Shown piece by piece: positions 51,710 through 60,807 of a stretch of DNA of 64,000 bases. The position numbers were made by a program, and so were the translations under genes. The stretch spans positions 1 to 64,000 of the forward strand of contig NZ_LZSV01000024.1 in assembly GCF_001665605.1 (NCBI RefSeq). The letters are read 5' to 3'. How positions within the stretch are numbered: the first letter of the stretch is position 1; each line of letters starts with the position of its first letter. This stretch comes from Mycobacterium sp. 852014-50255_SCH5639931 (GTDB lineage: Bacteria; Actinomycetota; Actinomycetes; Mycobacteriales; Mycobacteriaceae). The notes under the pieces were generated by a model. That model did no database searches. It saw nothing but the letters and a program-made list of their open reading frames with translations, and had not been told where the DNA came from.

Positions 51710-52222
51710 ATGACACCAGGAGAAGCGCGCATCAGCTCGACGTGGGACACGCGGGGTATCCGCACACCGCGGTTTCGGTTGAAGACCACGGGACACAGCA
51801 GCGGGTATGTGGACGGCGCATGGTGGCCGCACAGCGACAACTTGACGGAGGAGTTGCCAGGTCTGATCGCGTCTTTGTCAATTCGCCTGGGCGCGGTCAG
51901 TTGTGTGAAGTTCAACCAGACTGACTGGGGAGTCGCGGGCGCCGAAGTTCGGAGCGGTGGTCGCGTGATCCACCTTGACGCGGATCGGGGTCAGCCTCCT
52001 AATACCGTCGAAGTTTCTGGCGTCCAAGGCAATACGATGGTCTTGCTGGTTGTTCCGTTCTGTGTCCAACCAGACCACGCACACGCGATTGTGGTGGCGG
52101 CTGCAGCGCCGGGCAACGCATCAGGCGTTGACACCCTGCTCATGATCAGCGGCAAGGAACGGGAAAGCCGCACCACGAGGGACGCCGCGAGGGAGCGCTG
52201 GGGGTCACAGTGCGGGGCCTAA
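51710..52222 (+). CDS. DUF5994-family protein, copy 4
   Basis: A 170-residue protein beginning MTPGEARISSTWDTRGIRTP, with the block GYVDGAWWPHSDNLTEELPG and DHAHAIVVAAAAPGNASG. The C-terminus has an extra basic tail (ERESRTTRDAARERW). ATG 51710 is preceded by GGAGCG. Its similarity to copy 3, on the opposite strand, suggests an inverted duplication. Confidence 0.8.
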   Translation: MTPGEARISSTWDTRGIRTPRFRLKTTGHSSGYVDGAWWPHSDNLTEELPGLIASLSIRLGAVSCVKFNQTDWGVAGAEVRSGGRVIHLDADRGQPPNTVEVSGVQGNTMVLLVVPFCVQPDHAHAIVVAAAAPGNASGVDTLLMISGKERESRTTRDAARERWGSQCGA

Positions 52223-52395
52223 CGTCCGGACGTCGGGCAGGCTCCCGGCGGCCAGCGCCGTCGCACACGCCGTTGAACTCGAGATCCAACTCCAGGAACT
52301 GAAAGAGCAACTTAGCCGAGCGTAGTAAACGCTCTGTCGCCCAGTGCGATTGGGCACTGCTCGCGAGGACTAGTGGCGAAGGGAATGGTGCACCG

Positions 52396-53907
52396 ATGGT
52401 GACGCGATTGGCGGGGACCGACGCGCTGTCAATGCACACACAGAGTTCGAAGACGCCTGCGCACACCCTCACGCTGGCGGTCATCGATGATGCGTCGAAC
52501 AAGCTCAGCCACGAGAAGCTGCATCAACTTGTGGCCGCATCGCTGCCGCAACTGGCGCGCTTTCGCAGCCGACTGGTGGCCAAGCCGTTGGGTGTGGGGC
52601 AGCCTGTGTGGGCTGAGATCGACGACTACGACCCTTTCCCCCAAATTCATTGCGCAAGGGTTTGCCCGCCCGGTGGGCGACGCGAACTCGCCGATCTCGT
52701 AGCGGATTTAACTGCCCGGCGCCCGAGTAGGCGTGACCGGCTGTGGGAAGCGTGGAGTATCGAAGGTCTGGCGGACGGCAAGTGGGCGTTGGCGGTAAAG
52801 ACGTCAGCCGCACTCAGTGACGGGGTCGCGGGGGCCGCGTCCCTGTGGCCGCGGTTGCTTACTCGCGGGCCTCGCACCGATTCGGCCCGAAGCCTGCCGG
52901 CCGAGCCGACCCTGGGCTCGGCACCTTCGGTGGGCGAGCTCGTTACCGATTTGGTGACCGAGATCCTCGAGAATCACGTCACCGGCGGATGGCTGATCGC
53001 CGAGGCCGTGTCTCATGCGCTGCAGGCCGTCAGTGGGAGGCTGTTCGGCACCACTAGACGGGATCCGATGGCCCAGGCGGAGTCGCCGACGAGCGGGCCG
53101 GTGCCGCACACCGTCCTCAACGCGCCCCTGACGAAGCGGCGCGCGGTGGCCTTCGCCTCGATCCCGCTGGCAGACCTGACGACGGTCAGCACCGCGTTCG
53201 GGGGCAGCATCACCAACGTTGTTCTGGCTGCCTGCACACTGTCATTGCGCGCCTGGCTACAGCGGCGCGACGAGGTGCCTGGCGATCCACTGCTGATGCG
53301 GATGCCATTCGAGCTGCCGGCCACCGATGCCCCGAAAATGGGCAAGGCGCTGACCATCGGGAGTCTTCGCATTCCGGTGCATCTGGACGACCCTGTACAG
53401 GTCCTCGCCAACCTCCACACGGCCACCGAAAGACTGAACGTCATTCGGAGTCATAGGAGCGAAAGCCGCCCCTTTACAGACGATTTGGATGCCATAGCGT
53501 CGCTCATCCCGCCGGCTGTAGCCAATCTGGGTATGCAGCTCTACACGCGATCGGGCTTGCGGCACCGGCTCAAACCGATCTATCACGGCAGCGTCTCTTA
53601 TATTGCCTTCGAGCCGGTACCGGCCTACTGCGCCGGGGCCAAGGTCGTCGGCGTGCATACCGTGGCGCCACTGTCGGAGGAAAGTGGGTTGAACATCGCG
53701 CTGACCACCCGTGGTGAGGACGTGGATGTGAGCGTGTGTGTGTGCCCCGACAACGTGCCTGGGGTCGATGACATCGCTACCGGAATCGTAGACGCTGTCG
53801 ATGTCCTTGTGGCGGCCGCGCAGGAATCTCCTCGCGGGCAAGGCCGTTCCGTCGTCACGGAGATGGCGTCACACCCCGCGAATCGTTCGCGCGACAGCAC
53901 GTACTGA
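52396..53907 (+). CDS. WS/DGAT-family acyltransferase-like protein with altered active site
   Basis: A 503-residue protein with the wax ester synthase/diacylglycerol acyltransferase fold: the N-terminal acceptor half, the C-terminal half with TNVVLAACTLSLRAWLQRR, and an ending like other mycobacterial Tgs proteins (GLNIALTTRGEDVDVSVCVC). The catalytic HHxxxDG motif is replaced by SAALSDG at residues 137-143, so both His are lost while Asp-Gly remain. It may be catalytically inactive or use other residues. M. tuberculosis Rv1760 is a family member of similar length in the comparable region. Confidence 0.85.
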   Translation: MVTRLAGTDALSMHTQSSKTPAHTLTLAVIDDASNKLSHEKLHQLVAASLPQLARFRSRLVAKPLGVGQPVWAEIDDYDPFPQIHCARVCPPGGRRELADLVADLTARRPSRRDRLWEAWSIEGLADGKWALAVKTSAALSDGVAGAASLWPRLLTRGPRTDSARSLPAEPTLGSAPSVGELVTDLVTEILENHVTGGWLIAEAVSHALQAVSGRLFGTTRRDPMAQAESPTSGPVPHTVLNAPLTKRRAVAFASIPLADLTTVSTAFGGSITNVVLAACTLSLRAWLQRRDEVPGDPLLMRMPFELPATDAPKMGKALTIGSLRIPVHLDDPVQVLANLHTATERLNVIRSHRSESRPFTDDLDAIASLIPPAVANLGMQLYTRSGLRHRLKPIYHGSVSYIAFEPVPAYCAGAKVVGVHTVAPLSEESGLNIALTTRGEDVDVSVCVCPDNVPGVDDIATGIVDAVDVLVAAAQESPRGQGRSVVTEMASHPANRSRDSTY

Positions 53908-54039
53908 CAGGTCCAACCAAGTCCGGCTGCTGTCGGTGCGACTGGGCTCCGCTGATGGCTGTGGGGCCGAGATCGATGCCTGATGGACGACGGGTCGATG
54001 TGGACATGCGTCAGCTGCGCCGATGTCGAGAGGAGATGC

Positions 54040-54792
54040 TCAGCTTGATAACGGGGGATGGTCTATCTCGACCAGCTTGAGGGCGATCTGCTCGAGGCGG
54101 GCATTGGTGTTTTGCGAGAGCTTCACCAGCAGTTCGAAAGCGCCGGCCGCGTCGATGTCGAATCGCTCCATCAGCATGCCTTTGGCTTGGCCGATCGTGT
54201 CTCGGGTTTCGATGGCCCGCCGCAGTTGCTTGTTCTCAGCGAGCAGGGCCTGCAGGCGTTCATCGAGCCGGGCGCTTTCTACCGCATTGATTGCCTCGAG
54301 CGTGTGAAGCACTCCGGCCGGCGTCCAGGCGCCACCTTGATCGGCCGCGCGCACCATCGCTGCGAGCAGCTGCTTGCTTTCCGAGACCTCTTCGACGCGG
54401 TGCGCCACGCCCACCAACTCGCCGTGGTCGACCAGGGGAGTGTTCGTCGGGCTCCACACCTTCGGCACGAAATGGCCCGGTGCGTCAGGGTCGGGGACGT
54501 CGTAGCGTTGTATCCGCATGTCATGCGTGTGCCGGGTGCGCATCACCGTCTCCAAGGACGCCGCGAGGTTCGCCGTGCCGTTCGCTTGTGGATCGTTGGG
54601 ATTGTCGGGAAACGCCTCGAAGAGGAGCTGACCAGGCAGCTCGCCGTGTCCGCGCAAAGTGACTTGCTCATATGCGACGCTTGCCGCCCGAATCCGCAGA
54701 TCGCAATCCAGGAGCAGGAACGAGCCACCCGACGAGCTTCGATCCATCTCGCGGGCGATCACGTCGAACCGGCGTTGACTGTCCACTGACAT
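54040..54792 (-). CDS. PAS-ANTAR signalling protein
   Basis: A 250-residue protein. A PAS-like sensor covers residues about 20-140 (GGSFLLLDCDLRIRAASVAY; FVPKVWSPTNTPLVDHGELV), and a C-terminal ANTAR domain follows (residues about 185-245; LRRAIETRDTIGQAKGMLME). ANTAR domains bind two-hexaloop RNA and block termination. The ATG at 54792 lies about 50 bases from the fifth tRNA-Pro-like repeat. Confidence 0.88.
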   Translation of the reverse strand: MSVDSQRRFDVIAREMDRSSSGGSFLLLDCDLRIRAASVAYEQVTLRGHGELPGQLLFEAFPDNPNDPQANGTANLAASLETVMRTRHTHDMRIQRYDVPDPDAPGHFVPKVWSPTNTPLVDHGELVGVAHRVEEVSESKQLLAAMVRAADQGGAWTPAGVLHTLEAINAVESARLDERLQALLAENKQLRRAIETRDTIGQAKGMLMERFDIDAAGAFELLVKLSQNTNARLEQIALKLVEIDHPPLSS

Positions 54793-54845
54793 CCCACTAC
54801 CCGTTCGTGCGGCGGTATAACCCGACAAATCACAGCGCGCAGTCG

Positions 54846-54887
54846 ACTGGCGGTCACATAGTCGCAGGTTCGAATCCTGTCAGCCGA
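54846..54887 (+). repeat. Divergent tRNA-Pro 3' half copy
   Basis: About 42 bases related to the tRNA from the anticodon loop to the acceptor (GTCGCAGGTT then CGAATCCTGTCAGCC), with several mismatches and one deletion. It may be an older att scar, in which case 37-55 kb could once have been mobile, or it may mark a separate event. Confidence 0.65.
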
Positions 54888-54914
54888 CGGCTGGCGGCGA
54901 GGGCAATAGGCGGG

Positions 54915-55007
54915 TCACATTCGCCCGTAGCCGACGGCCATGATGAGAAAAAGCACCGCCAAGAGAACGAACATCATCGCCAACGGGTCGATTAGCTCGA
55001 ACAGCAT
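54915..55007 (-). CDS. Possible 30-residue transmembrane peptide
   Basis: ATG 55007 encodes MLFELIDPLAMMFVLLAVLF and then a short continuation to GYGRM: an acidic start followed by one strong hydrophobic helix. It lies between the Gre-like genes and the PAS-ANTAR gene on the same strand. There is no clear ribosome site, so it is tentative. Confidence 0.3.
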   Translation of the reverse strand: MLFELIDPLAMMFVLLAVLFLIMAVGYGRM

Positions 55008-55064
55008 GTCGGGTCGACCGTCTTCGGGCTCAAAGCGCAAGGCATGGCAGGTTGCGTCCCCGCG

Positions 55065-55532
55065 TCAGTTGGTGGCGGCGAGGTGAATGCCGTACGGCAC
55101 CGCGCCCAGGAGGGTGACGGTGAGGCCCGCACCGCTGGGCAGCAGATAGGTCCGCTGGTCGCCGGGGCGCGCGCCGGCAATGGCAGAACCCAGCGGGGAA
55201 TTGACCGAGTAGACCTCCACGTCGCCGTACTCGGCGCCGCGCGCGGCCAGTAGGAAGGTTTCGATGTCACCGGTGTCGTCGTAGCGGACCGTCAAAACCA
55301 TGCCGGGCTCGGCGATCCCGTCGTCGGGCGGATCCTCGCCGATGACGGCGTTGACCAACAGGTCGTGAATCCGTTGAATCCGCAGTCGCCGTGCGCGCTG
55401 GACGGCAGCGGAGTATTCATCGGTAGCGTCACCAACGGCGTTGGCGTCACACAACTCCCGCAGGGTGGCCAGTTCTTGCTGGAGCCGCACGTGCGCCTGC
55501 GGTGAAAGCCACGTAGGTTGCACGCTGGTCAT
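55065..55532 (-). CDS. GreA/GreB-family elongation-factor-like protein, copy 1
   Basis: A 155-residue protein. The N-terminal coiled-coil (LSPQAHVRLQQELATLRELC) and a C-terminal FKBP-like domain (GMVLTVRYDDTGDIETFLLA; SVNSPLGSAIAGARPGD) match Gre factors that enter the RNA polymerase secondary channel. ATG 55532 is used. The coiled-coil tip has an acidic pair in ATDEYSA. It lies just downstream of a paralogue in the same operon; both differ from housekeeping GreA. Confidence 0.85.
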   Translation of the reverse strand: MTSVQPTWLSPQAHVRLQQELATLRELCDANAVGDATDEYSAAVQRARRLRIQRIHDLLVNAVIGEDPPDDGIAEPGMVLTVRYDDTGDIETFLLAARGAEYGDVEVYSVNSPLGSAIAGARPGDQRTYLLPSGAGLTVTLLGAVPYGIHLAATN

Positions 55533-55549
55533 GTTTTGGTCTCCCTTCC

Positions 55550-56098
55550 TCAGGCGGCAATGGTGGTCGACGGTCGCCGGTCCATGACGCCGGCCCCGGG
55601 CGTTTGACATCTGCCATCGTTGCGGCCCTGAGGGTTTGGTGAGGGCGGCCGGTAGGGCACGGCCTTGAGCAAAGTCACGAGCCGCCCCCTGTCATGGGGG
55701 ATTGCGTAGATGCGTTGTTCGCCGGGACGAGCACCGGCGATGCACCGGCCCAGCGGCGAGGCCATCGAGTAGACCGTGAACTCGGCGTCTTCGGTGCCCT
55801 GCCGACCGAGTAGCAGCGTCTCCGTTTCACCGCTCGCGTCGTAGCGAATGGTCAGCACCATGCCTGGCCCCGCGACCCTCTCACCCGCGGGATCGTCGCG
55901 GACGGCCGCGGTAGCCAGCAGATCCTCGATCTCGCGGATGCGCTTTTGCCGTTCCGCAGGGCGTGCGCCGCGGTTCCCGCCGTAATCCATAGAGTCGTCC
56001 GGAACTTCGATGCTGCGCAGGGAGCGCAACGTGCTTAGCTCGTCCTGCAATCGGCGGTAGTGCTGTGCTGTGATGTAGACAGGTGCGAAACTAATCAT
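55550..56098 (-). CDS. GreA/GreB-family elongation-factor-like protein, copy 2
   Basis: A 182-residue paralogue of the following gene, 17 bases upstream of it. The coiled-coil YRRLQDELSTLRSLRSIEVP and the C-terminal domain GMVLTIRYDASGETETLLLG and MASPLGRCIAGARPGEQR are present. It has an extra tail of about 30 residues (NPQGRNDGRCQTPGAG). The tip (DDSMDYGG) carries two Asp. Some mycobacterial Gre homologues, such as Rv3788, inhibit rather than rescue polymerase; these could do either. Confidence 0.85.
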   Translation of the reverse strand: MISFAPVYITAQHYRRLQDELSTLRSLRSIEVPDDSMDYGGNRGARPAERQKRIREIEDLLATAAVRDDPAGERVAGPGMVLTIRYDASGETETLLLGRQGTEDAEFTVYSMASPLGRCIAGARPGEQRIYAIPHDRGRLVTLLKAVPYRPPSPNPQGRNDGRCQTPGAGVMDRRPSTTIAA

Positions 56099-56177
56099 CG
56101 CGTTATTTCCTTTCCTAAGTAGGGGTGTCGTCAGGTGCGGGCCGATGCGTGGCAGCCGTCCCTGACGACGCGGAGCC

Positions 56178-56357
56178 CTAGAGGGGCAAGCCTTCGTCGG
56201 GGTTGGATCTCGGAGTCATCCTGCGGTGCCGCGGCGGCAGCGAATCAGAAACGGCCAATGCCGGGTCAGTCAGCGGACCGTGTGCTGATCCCCGGATGCG
56301 TTGTCCGCCAACCTGAACCGGCCGGGAGCCACCGCCGAAACGCTCGACGATTCCCAT
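56178..56357 (-). CDS. Small hypothetical protein
   Basis: A 59-residue frame starting MGIVERFGGGSRPVQVGGQR with GGAGGT upstream of ATG 56357. The interior is Pro/Arg-rich. The ribosome site supports translation; no domain is recognised. It is in the same direction as, and upstream of, the Gre-like pair. Confidence 0.45.
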   Translation of the reverse strand: MGIVERFGGGSRPVQVGGQRIRGSAHGPLTDPALAVSDSLPPRHRRMTPRSNPDEGLPL

Positions 56358-56526
56358 TGCGCACCTCCGCAGCCACATTCCGAACCACCAATTCCCATGG
56401 TGGCCCGCGCGGGCGCCGGGGCGCTTGCCCGAAACGGACAAGGCTGAAGCGGGCTATTGTTCCGCAGCGACAACATGCCGCGCCGTGGCGAGCCAAACAA
56501 GCCCGATTGAGTGGTGTCGCCCTTGC

Positions 56527-57156
56527 TCACCGTTGCTCGACAAGGCTGTTGAAGTCGTGTTGCCATCTTGCGTAACGGGCTCGGTCAAGGGCATCGCGGG
56601 CGACGGCGAACAAACCCGCTACCGAGAGGCTGACAACGCACCAGATCGCCACGGCGACCGCGACCGCCTCGTCGCGGGCAGACATTTTCGGTCGACTCAC
56701 CGGCGAACCCTCGTCATCGACCCAAATCTCGAGCTCATCGCCGATTTTGACCCCGAGCGGTGCGACGACGTCTCCCGTGCGTTCGGCCCCGGCAACAGGC
56801 CATCGGGCGGGCGCCCTGACCGTTGGGCTTTCGAGGTCCGTACGGGGGTGGCTGTCCCCGACGACCGTCGCGGTCACCGGGCGGCGAGTCTGGATCTGCT
56901 CGGCGTAGACGCGGCTTCGGGACTCATGGACCGCGGTGCCGACGGTGGCGGCGACCGGCACGGTGAACAATGACACCGCGACGGCCAACACCACGAGCAG
57001 CGCCTCCACGCGGTCGCTTGCTCGTACCAGTGGATTTCGACCCAACAGCCGAGTGAACAGCCTTCGTGGCAAGGGCACGGTGAACGTCTCCAGCACGGCG
57101 TGATCGTCCGGCGGATGGGCGCTCCGCGGTTGAGGATCGTGACGCGGGGTGGTCAT
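56527..57156 (-). CDS. Rv1733c-like membrane protein
   Basis: A 209-residue protein with two transmembrane helices (RVEALLVVLAVAVSLFTVPV and VAVAIWCVVSLSVAGLFAVA) around an extracytoplasmic loop. The motif LGRNPLVRASDRVEALL, HESRSRVYAEQIQTRRPVTA and APARWPVAGAERTGDV match the M. tuberculosis DosR-regulon protein Rv1733c. ATG 57156 is chosen over a longer frame. No clear DosR box is visible upstream, so dormancy control is not supported here. Confidence 0.85.
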   Translation of the reverse strand: MTTPRHDPQPRSAHPPDDHAVLETFTVPLPRRLFTRLLGRNPLVRASDRVEALLVVLAVAVSLFTVPVAATVGTAVHESRSRVYAEQIQTRRPVTATVVGDSHPRTDLESPTVRAPARWPVAGAERTGDVVAPLGVKIGDELEIWVDDEGSPVSRPKMSARDEAVAVAVAIWCVVSLSVAGLFAVARDALDRARYARWQHDFNSLVEQR

Positions 57157-57336
57157 CGAGTGTCCTATCGACGGATCGGCATGGGTTTGAGGGATCCGCA
57201 AGGGAGGCGGCAGCGACACCATCCTCGAAACCTGGCCGTGTTTTCTACCTCGATGATGTCGCGGATGGGCACCGCAAGACTTGCCGAAGTCCGACAATGG
57301 CGCCGCGGCGCGTTGTCGGATTTCGACAGCGTTCGA

Positions 57337-58872
57337 TCAATAGATGTCGGTGGCCGCGAGTTCGATCATCATGGCCAGCCGCTTTCTGGCGTCATCCAAT
57401 GGGAGATTGGTGATTTCGGCCATCTTGCGGAGTCGGTAACGCACGGTGTTTTCGTGTACTCCAAGACGCTCACCGGCTTCCGCCGGGTCGCCCTGGGCCT
57501 CTAGCCACGCCCGGAGGGTGGCGAGATAGTCGGTTCCGTTGGCGCGGTCGTGGCGGCCCAATTCGGCCACCGGTCCACGGGTCGGAGACCGGCCGGCTCG
57601 CGCCGCGGTGCGTAACCGCTGCAGCAGGATGTCATCCCACGATTCGTCGTAGGCGGGAAGAGATAGTCCGGGCGACGCCTCGTGCAGTGCCAGGCATTCG
57701 TCGGCCTCCTGGCGCGCGGCGGTGAGATCGGCCACCTCGGCCGCCCCGCTGATGCCGGCCAACACAGTCACCTGTTCGGGCAGGGCGGCTTTCAGGCCCG
57801 TCACCCACCTGCGCGCCGTCGAGGCATCCTCGGCAGGAAGCACGGTGTAGATGGTGTTGCCTGCCAAGGCGCTCCGACCCGGCCGTGACCAGCCGAACCC
57901 GGTGGTGGCGCGCTCGAACGCCAGCAGCAGGGCGGCATCGCGTTCGGCGCCGACGGACGCCTGGAGTGCGATCACCCGCAAACCGGTCTGTGGCAGACCG
58001 AGCTTGCTTGCCGCCGTGACGGAATCAGCGCTGCCTTCCAGCAGCCGGATCACCAGCTCAGTCTCGACCTGACGTTCGAGATCCGCGCTCGCTTGTGACC
58101 GCAGCAGGTGCAGGGCGACGGTGTGCGCACCCTCAGCCAGCGCGCCGCGCGCCGGCTCGTCCAGCGGCTCTGAGCAGGCCACCCACACCGACCCCATCGG
58201 TTCTCGGCCGGAGCGCACCGCCACGACCATGCGTCCGGTCAGGCCGTAGTCCGCATCGCCCTCGACAAAAAGCGGCTCCTCTGAGCTCGCCAGATGTGCA
58301 AACACGCCGCGGGCATCGAACAGCGCGCGCAGTCGGTCCGGGGTCTGTCGGCCCAGGATGGTCTCGACCCGCGCCGGGTCGGCGTGTTCCTGTAGCCGTG
58401 AATAGGCGAGCACGCGCAACAGCCGATCGTGGATGACAACGGCACTGCCGATCGCGTCCGCCAGGCTATCGGCCAGCGCGAACAGATCGGTCGGGCCCCG
58501 ACCGGCCGCGGTTTCGCGGCCCTCCAGCACCAGCCCGTAGATGACCGCGGCCACCTCGCTCCACGAGAGCGTCTCGTCGATCAGCATCACCGCGCCGACC
58601 CCGGCGTCCTCGTCGAATGTCATCGGCTCGGCATGCTCGCGTGTCAACATCACGACTGCGTGCGCCGAGCTCGCCCAGCGGATCCCTTCGTTGACCGAGC
58701 GGGCACCGATTGCCAGCAGAACGTCGCCGACGACGACGCGGTCGTCCTCGTGAATGACCACGCTGCGCAGCTCAGTGGACCTTGGCACCGAAGACCAAAC
58801 CAGCCGCACCCCATAACCACCCAGCACGTTGACCAGGCGGTCCAAAGTGATCATGAGCGCTCCCAACGCCAC
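57337..58872 (-). CDS. PucR/CdaR-type transcriptional regulator
   Basis: A 511-residue regulator. The N-terminal PucR-like sensor domain (LVWSSVPRSTELRSVVIHED) is followed by a GGDEF-like central region and a C-terminal helix-turn-helix LGVHENTVRYRLRKMAEITN. Such proteins usually activate adjacent catabolic or envelope genes. A later ATG (MITLDRLVNVLG) is the more usual start. Confidence 0.85.
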   Translation of the reverse strand: MALGALMITLDRLVNVLGGYGVRLVWSSVPRSTELRSVVIHEDDRVVVGDVLLAIGARSVNEGIRWASSAHAVVMLTREHAEPMTFDEDAGVGAVMLIDETLSWSEVAAVIYGLVLEGRETAAGRGPTDLFALADSLADAIGSAVVIHDRLLRVLAYSRLQEHADPARVETILGRQTPDRLRALFDARGVFAHLASSEEPLFVEGDADYGLTGRMVVAVRSGREPMGSVWVACSEPLDEPARGALAEGAHTVALHLLRSQASADLERQVETELVIRLLEGSADSVTAASKLGLPQTGLRVIALQASVGAERDAALLLAFERATTGFGWSRPGRSALAGNTIYTVLPAEDASTARRWVTGLKAALPEQVTVLAGISGAAEVADLTAARQEADECLALHEASPGLSLPAYDESWDDILLQRLRTAARAGRSPTRGPVAELGRHDRANGTDYLATLRAWLEAQGDPAEAGERLGVHENTVRYRLRKMAEITNLPLDDARKRLAMMIELAATDIY

Positions 58873-59034
58873 TGAGAAATGAGACGCTGATGCCTTTGTA
58901 TCGTCCGGCGGTCAGCAGCTGCACGCGATTACCCAATCCGTCGCTCCCGAGACCGCGAAACTTGACGCTTTCATATGTGGCAACCGGCGGCCCTGGGTGG
59001 GGCGAACCGCGTCATGCAGCGGTAACCAGACAGC

Positions 59035-59818
59035 TCAGAGGATGTGCATGCCCTGGGCCAGCTGCGTGACGCCGACCACCGCGAAGACGGTCACCAGGAT
59101 CTGCCGGTGATAGGCGCGCGTGCAGCTGCCGCAGCAGGGCCTGGGTTCGAGCCGGTGCCGCCACATAGCCCACCAGTATCATCTCGACAACGGCATACAT
59201 CAGCAGAACGAAGGCGATCGAGGCGCTGACCTGCGTGGTGACCGCTGCCCGGGATGCCACGATGATCGCGAGAATGAAGAGAACCCCGTCGACGGGCACC
59301 GATGCCAGCCCGATCACCCAGGCGACCCACAGCGATCCTTTTTCCCACGCGCGATGGGCGCGATGGAGCAGGCGCCGGACTCCGGAACTGTCGTCGGCCG
59401 AGACATCCCGTGCGCGGCTCAGGAATCGTGGAACGGCGATCGGTGAATCGGAGGCCGGCGCGGGTGTCGAGGCCCCGTCGCTCGATGCGCGCGCCTCCGC
59501 GCGCTGACGCGTCGAGAAGCGCACGGTCATCAGCGCGGCGATCGACAACCCGAGCACGCCGAGCCCCATTTGGATTCGTGGGAGCGTCGAGCTCGCGGAA
59601 GGGCCGGCCGAACCGTGCCCGATGGAGCCGAACGTTGACGTGAAATTGAGCAGGATAAGCGGGGCGAGCAGCTCGGGCACACATACGGTGAGGCCGCCGA
59701 CCCAATAGGCAAGCAGATTCGGCCCGGGGCGCGGCCGGGAGATCATCAAGAGTGCGAGGCCCAGACGCACGGGATTGAGTGCCGCCAGAATTCCCTACCC
59801 CAGCACGGACCCCCACAT
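59035..59818 (-). pseudogene. GAP/Sap-family lipid-addressing protein, broken
   Basis: A six-helix membrane protein of the GAP family (Gap of glycopeptidolipid export, Sap of sulfolipid export). The frame from ATG 59818 (MWGSVLG) hits TAG at 59797 and then resumes as GILAALNPVRLGLALLMISR. Near 59110 a single missing base shifts the frame: restoring it gives HARAYHRQILVTVFAVVGVT and a stop at 59035. The longest unbroken frame (59012-59770) is therefore truncated at the start and garbled at the end. Two lesions in one gene point to a true pseudogene, although assembly errors are possible. Confidence 0.75.
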
Positions 59819-60807
59819 TGGCGCAGCTCTACCCGCGACCGAGGGAGTCTAAACACCGGCGCTAGGAATTGTGGCCCTGTGCATCAATTCACACCTTGCA
59901 GACGGCCGAGCCCTCTCAAAGCCCCGAATTGTGGTTTTTTGCAACAACTTCGAACAACATCCTCCCGTGAATATGAACGCCCCGCCAACGCGGCGTAAAC
60001 GCATGCGTGGAGGTCCGTCGGGGCGGTCACGGCCGTAGTCGTCGGCGAGATGGCGCCGCGGCAACGCATAGCCAGCACCCAGGTCCGCAGCCGCGTCAGC
60101 CGCAAGATGAATGCACTGTCCTTGGCATGCTCCGCTCGGCGCAGCAACGTTCGACGCCAGCGGTAGTCGCGGCGCGGGCCGGACGACAGCAAGCGCCGAT
60201 GTCCTTGGGTTCTGCGAAGGGGCGCTTGCCGCAAAGCGCATGCGGTCGTTTCAACAATGTTGTATGTCGGTGTAAGCAAACGGCGAGCGATGCGGCCATC
60301 GCGCGCCGGACACGGCGCGGCGCCTGGGCTCCAGAGGGGCGAATGGCGTGTCGGGACAAACGTTTGTTTTGCTGAGTGACGAGAACCAATCCAGGGCTGC
60401 GAATCTCTTATGCAGGAACGAGATTCACAGGTTTGACCGCACCTACCGCCGGGTACATGCGGAGCCGTGGAGTGCGACATCCAAAGTCGTAGTGCCAGCC
60501 TGTTAGTGGTTCGCTGGTGCGCCGACGGAAGCCCCCGCAGAGCGGCGTGTGCGGTTCCCGGGTTACCGTTGACGCTGCGGACGGTATTGCGATTCGGGTC
60601 GGGGACACAACTGGGGCCAGAACCGCAGCCATCACGGTCACATCACGACGGGGATCTCCGCGAAGCTTCTTGGCGCTGGCATCGTGCCGGTGGGCAGGTC
60701 GCCATACTGGTCGAAACTAACGGCCAATCCTGAAGCGCTGCACCGTTTCTAGTGCTGCGCGCGCAGCGCTTCTGCATTTTTTCATCTCGTATGTAGGAGG
60801 TCGTCCG
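59819..60807. other. Long non-coding stretch before the NRPS locus
   Basis: Nearly 1 kb with no convincing gene on either strand; open frames are short and without domain features. It may hold remnants of lost genes and the promoter for the MbtH-NRPS unit. I see no inverted repeats typical of insertion sequences. Confidence 0.4.

Noticed and set aside
57100-57300. DosR box upstream of the Rv1733c-like gene
   Set aside because: No sequence close to the GGGACTTTAGTCCC-type consensus is visible before the start codon.
59819-60807. Insertion sequence remnant before the NRPS locus
   Set aside because: No terminal inverted repeats, transposase motif or target duplication could be seen.
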